A stretch of DNA of 64,000 nucleotides. It comes from Chrysophaeum taylorii. Lineage: Eukaryota > Sar > Pelagophyceae > Pelagomonadales > Pelagomonadaceae. This document shows, piece by piece, positions 60,180 through 64,000 of the stretch. Numbering within the stretch: the first letter of the stretch is position 1; each line of letters begins with the position of its first letter. The stretch lies in assembly GCA_029834535.1 (NCBI GenBank), contig JAQMWT010000441.1, forward strand, positions 1-64,000, given 5' to 3'. A model generated the notes under the pieces. It saw only the letters and a program-made list of their open reading frames with translations, did not search any database and was not told the DNA's origin. The translations under genes were made by a program, and so were the position numbers.

Positions 60180-63100
60180 CTAGCGCGAGGAGCGCGGCTT
60201 CGCCTTACGAGCATGTCGTGAACGAATCTTCTGGTAAACGCGGGTGATGACCGGTTCAGGAACTCGGCCACTGCGTAAAGTAAACTTGGGGATCAACACA
60301 TCAATCTCGTGCGGAGCGAAGTCCGTGACACAAGGAGTTGTGTTGGAGGAAACTCTGGACTTATCGGTGAAACTTCGACCGTCAACGTCCTTGAACTGGG
60401 GCTTGAGTTTGCGGTGCGAAAGGTGAGAGGTCGGCTTGAAATAAGCGACATCATCGTTCGGACCCAAATCGGAGTAGAAATGTAGAGCAACACGATCATT
60501 CTGGTAATCGTAAGGCTCGTAAACTTCAGCAACATAAATCTTCTTGCGCCAATCAGAGCGCTTCCGGTCAGGAATCCGGAAAACAACAAACTTACCGTGC
60601 TGATAATCATCACGGAAGGTTTCTTCGGGTTGGTGGATGGCTTGATCAACGATCGGAGGTACCATCACAGGCATGATCTGACTTACATGAACACGTCGTT
60701 CTTCGGGCGGAGAGTCGAGAGACTCAATCCTATAGGTGACCGGGAAAAGGCGTTCCTTGATAACAAACGGTCCCCGCCATTCCAGTCGAAGTTTGTTCTG
60801 AAGGAAAGGTATGTAGAGCAAAACGTGCGATCCTTCCTTGTATTCAACGTCAACATGATCAGCATTGTAAGCCAATCGTTGTTTCTTCAAAGCTTTATCA
60901 CGAGCCTCGCGGACGATCTTCGTATAATACTTCAATCGTTCACGAGTTTCGGCGACTGCATCAGAGCGAGTCTTGGGCAATAATCGCGTATCAAAGTCCA
61001 TAAGCGTGTAGTCAGTCGGCAGCATCGGCTGACGGTTCAGGCGCAGCATAAAGGGGGAAATCTGCGTGCCTGGAATAAACTTGCGGTTGTAACAAAGCGC
61101 AATATAATGGGCAAAGTCGGGCCAATCCGTGATGTTCCGGCCCTGAAGGCAAGCACGGAGGAAGGCCTTGATAAATCGGTTGACAGGCTCAGCCGGGTTC
61201 GACTGGCCATGATAGGGAATCGTAGTTTGGTATCGTGTGTTGAAGAGATGGCAAAACTCGCGCATCAACTTGTTCACGAACTCTTTACCGTTGTCGGTAT
61301 GAATCATCTGGGGCAAGTGGCCCTTGAGAAGAATGTTAATGACAAAAGACTCGAGGACAGACTTAGCAGTCTTATCGTTCAAAACATCCAGAATCAAAAA
61401 AAGCGAGAACGGATCAAAAAATACTAGAAGATACGTCTCGGGACCAGCGCTGGGCAAGGGTCCAAATAAATCCATGCAAAGAACAGCACCATCACCATCG
61501 TAGACGGGCTGCTGCGAGAGTCCAGCTCGTTTCGGCTCAGGCGTACGAGCCTTCTGGCAAACTAAACATTCACCAATGAAGACTCCAACTTCGTTCGACA
61601 TGTGAGGCCACCAAAATCGTTCTTGGATAGCCTGGACGGTACTGTGACGTCCCATATGACCACCGTTAACCGGAGTGTCATGGTAGAGTCGAATAATGCG
61701 CTTGCGCAACGTAGCAGGTGCAACAATCATCGGGTGCAAATCAGCAGAAATGCGATAAAGAACGTCTTTAACGACTTCGAATCGCTCGTTCGCTCGGGAA
61801 CGTCGCGGCGTCTGACCTTGGGCCATTCGGTAGCGAATATCCTCGCAAGTAGCATCAGATTCTTGCTCACGTGCGATCTCAGCGAGCGTCATATTATCGG
61901 GTATCTTATCGATACAATCTTTGTAAGCGGGTGCGTCCTTGAAGATCTGTGGCTCATCGCGCGCACGGTTCTTTCGACGTTGTCTCGAAGCGTGAGAGGT
62001 AGCCAATTTCATCGGATCCTTTTCAGGATCTTCTTCCTCGTCTTCCGGCAGTTCGGTCGTAATAAACGACATTATGAAGTGGCAGCCGGAGGCGGGAACT
62101 CCTCGGTCATCAACAGGTCGGGGAAGCTCTTGGAACACCAAATAAGCGTGGTTCAAAGGTTCTCCAAACTCGTCAGTCTCGATGACATGATCTATCGGAT
62201 TGTGGGAGAGACAGTCAGGGATACTCATTCCCGGTGACTTTCCCGGCTTGTAACCAAGTTCAGGGTCAAAATTGGCGAGGCGCATCGCCCAACGAGCAAG
62301 CTGCCCCGACGAGTGCGTCGCCTTACATAAAAACGTCAAATTTCGGTGATCGGTCTCCAAAACAGTCCTGTGCCCTTCGATGTAGGCTCGAAAGGGCTGT
62401 AGAGAAAGTATAACTGCCAGTAGCTCTAGCCGACGGGGCTCGTAATTGCGCATCTCCTTCGGCACAGCTCGGCTCCAATATTCAATCACTCGTTCTTCTC
62501 GAGTCACTCTTCCTGCATCGTCCTTGACTTCGACAATCTGGAAGAGATATGCTCCAAGTCCATCCTTGGAAGCATCGGATCGGATCTGAAAAGGCAGATC
62601 ATAATCGGGGTGGTAGACTCCACGGGAATCTACCAAAGCTTCAATAATCGTATCCCAAGCTTTCTGACACTCGGGCGTCCACTCGAACTTTACACCTTCG
62701 AGGCATAATCGTCTCAGCGGTTCCACGATCTTCGAGTAGCCCTTCACATATCGCCGGCAGTAATTACTCATGCCGATGAAAGAGCGTATCTGGGTCTTCG
62801 GGGAAGTATTCGGTAAAATACCTGGAATCGGCATCTTCTGCAGTGCTTCCAGCGTCTTCGGATTCGGCTTCAAGCCTCCTGGGGTAGAAATGTGTCCCAG
62901 AAATTCTATATCATCCTTGAGAAGGTGGAACTTCGCGGTTCTACCGCTGTACCCTCTCTGTGCCAAATGACACATCACTTCGATCAAAACTTGTAAATGT
63001 CGATGAAGATCGTCGGATCCCATCATAATATCGTCAACAAACGCAACCAAGTCTCGATACATCCATTTCGAAAGGTCGCTCGCCATTTGCTTGCAGAAAA

Positions 63101-64000
63101 GAGCTCCGGCCGTCTTCACACCTAGAGGTAATCGCAAGAAACTATGAGCGCCAAGTGGGCTAACCATCGTGACAGCGTCTTGCGCTGCCGGATCCAGACG
63201 AAGGTTGTGGTATCCCCATCTAATATCAATGCATGTCCGTCATCGTCGCATAGCGAGAAAAGCTAGAGCATCATCTTGTCGAATGTTCGGCCAACTGTCA
63301 TTGACCAATTGATCGTTGAGCTGACGTAAGTCAACTGCAGCACGGAACGCGTTTGACGTTCCAATCTCAGCTCCTTTCTTCGGAAGCATCAACACAGGAA
63401 AGCCCCAAGGTGAGTTGGGCCGGACGAATGACTCCATCCCGGCACCACTCGCTGATCTGCTTGCGGAGACAATCGAGCTTCGCAGGCGTCAATCGGTAGG
63501 GCGTCATCTTAATCGGTCGCGGATTCGCGTCTTTGAATCGTAGAGACACAGGAGGCGAGTCCACAGGTCTCATAATCGGGTCGAAAAAGGCCCAAGAATA
63601 CTGCACACAGTGACGGAGCATCCGTTTCGCCTCGTCATCTAAGTGCGGATTGTCAGGAATTCCTAACTCCTGAACAATCCTATCAACTTCTTCCTTCGTA
63701 GGAATTTGAACTTTCATGGCTTCGTTGTCCTTGACATGCTCGGGAGTTTGCGGCAGCGGTGCACCCTCAGCATCGCGCGGCGCATCTTTCCATGGCATAT
63801 CGAACTTTTTCTCATATTTTAGTCTCACTTCCGGGTGGCTTTTGTTGATCCTCTCGCCTTTGACACGAACACTCGGCTCGCTCTTAATCTTCGGTTCCCG
63901 ATCTCGCTCAGGATCTGGCGGAACATCCAGATTTGGTTGTCGGGGGCAGCAAAAGAAGCATGAGACGTCCCCGGCTCATCTGTTGCAGGCGGAATCAACG
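60180..64000 (-). mobile_element. Ty3/Gypsy LTR retrotransposon, pol region, runs off window
   Basis: The minus strand encodes, from right to left: the region ahead of and including the reverse transcriptase (64000-62860), RNase H (about 62700-62250), an integrase with zinc-binding and catalytic core parts (about 61750-61050), and a C-terminal basic/GPY-like part with L-E-W-R-G-P-F (about 60850-60650), ending at 60180. The domain order RT-RNase H-integrase identifies Ty3/Gypsy rather than Copia. It looks largely whole in this part, with very few breaks (about one or two), and is therefore the youngest LTR element here. Gag and the distal terminal repeat lie beyond 64000. Confidence 0.88.

Overview
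The window is nuclear DNA of a photosynthetic eukaryote, most likely a stramenopile (heterokont) alga; a pelagophyte would fit. The main reason is an intact fucoxanthin-chlorophyll protein (38302-39105) whose presequence carries the ASA-F motif of plastids derived from a red alga. Supporting signs are compact, GC-rich, mostly intronless genes, one canonical 53-nt GT-AG intron, DEAH/DEAD spliceosomal and ribosomal helicases, and abundant Copia, Gypsy, LINE and Helitron-type repeats. The species is inferred, not read from a marker gene.

Layout. 1-930 is decayed sequence with a weak hAT-like look. 928-2027 is a broken C2 + PPPDE (DeSI-like) gene. 2131-17200 is a transposon nest: a fossil Copia element (about 2131-8058) with a Helitron fragment inside its left terminal repeat, a tandem array (8060-8950), a second Helitron fragment (8951-10225), and a larger fossil Copia element (10226-17200) with a LINE/SINE tail inside it. 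17231-52310 is the gene-rich core: POP5-like RNase P subunit, MORN5, RRM-FHA (SNIP1/Pml1-like), PP2A catalytic subunit, a tandem-CH protein fused to a degenerate M20 peptidase fold, a putative propeller protein with a 108-bp minisatellite behind it, a DUF6492-like glycosyltransferase, a LINE fossil, a CmcJ/AsaB-type oxygenase, CWC25, an FCP antenna protein, an SLC4 bicarbonate transporter, PRP2/DHX16, DDX55/SPB4 and a Mn superoxide dismutase. 52990-64000 is again transposon-rich: a gag-like LTR relative without a visible reverse transcriptase, a third Helitron fragment with a minisatellite, and a Ty3/Gypsy element running off the right edge.

How the genes relate. Three spliceosome proteins acting around one step lie within about 28 kb: the SNIP1/Pml1-like FHA protein (RES complex), the ATPase PRP2, and CWC25, which acts just after PRP2. 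FCP, SLC4 and a secretory-targeted MnSOD fit light harvesting, inorganic-carbon supply and oxygen-radical removal. Several gene pairs are head-to-head with very short spacers (38 bp MORN5/RRM-FHA, 112 bp CWC25/FCP, about 250 bp PP2A/CH-M20), suggesting shared promoters.

The most novel-looking items are the CH-CH-pseudo-M20 fusion, the RRM-FHA fusion, and a non-LTR retrotransposon family with a (TTAG)n tail whose insertions include 35-36-bp scraps flanked by clean target-site duplications.
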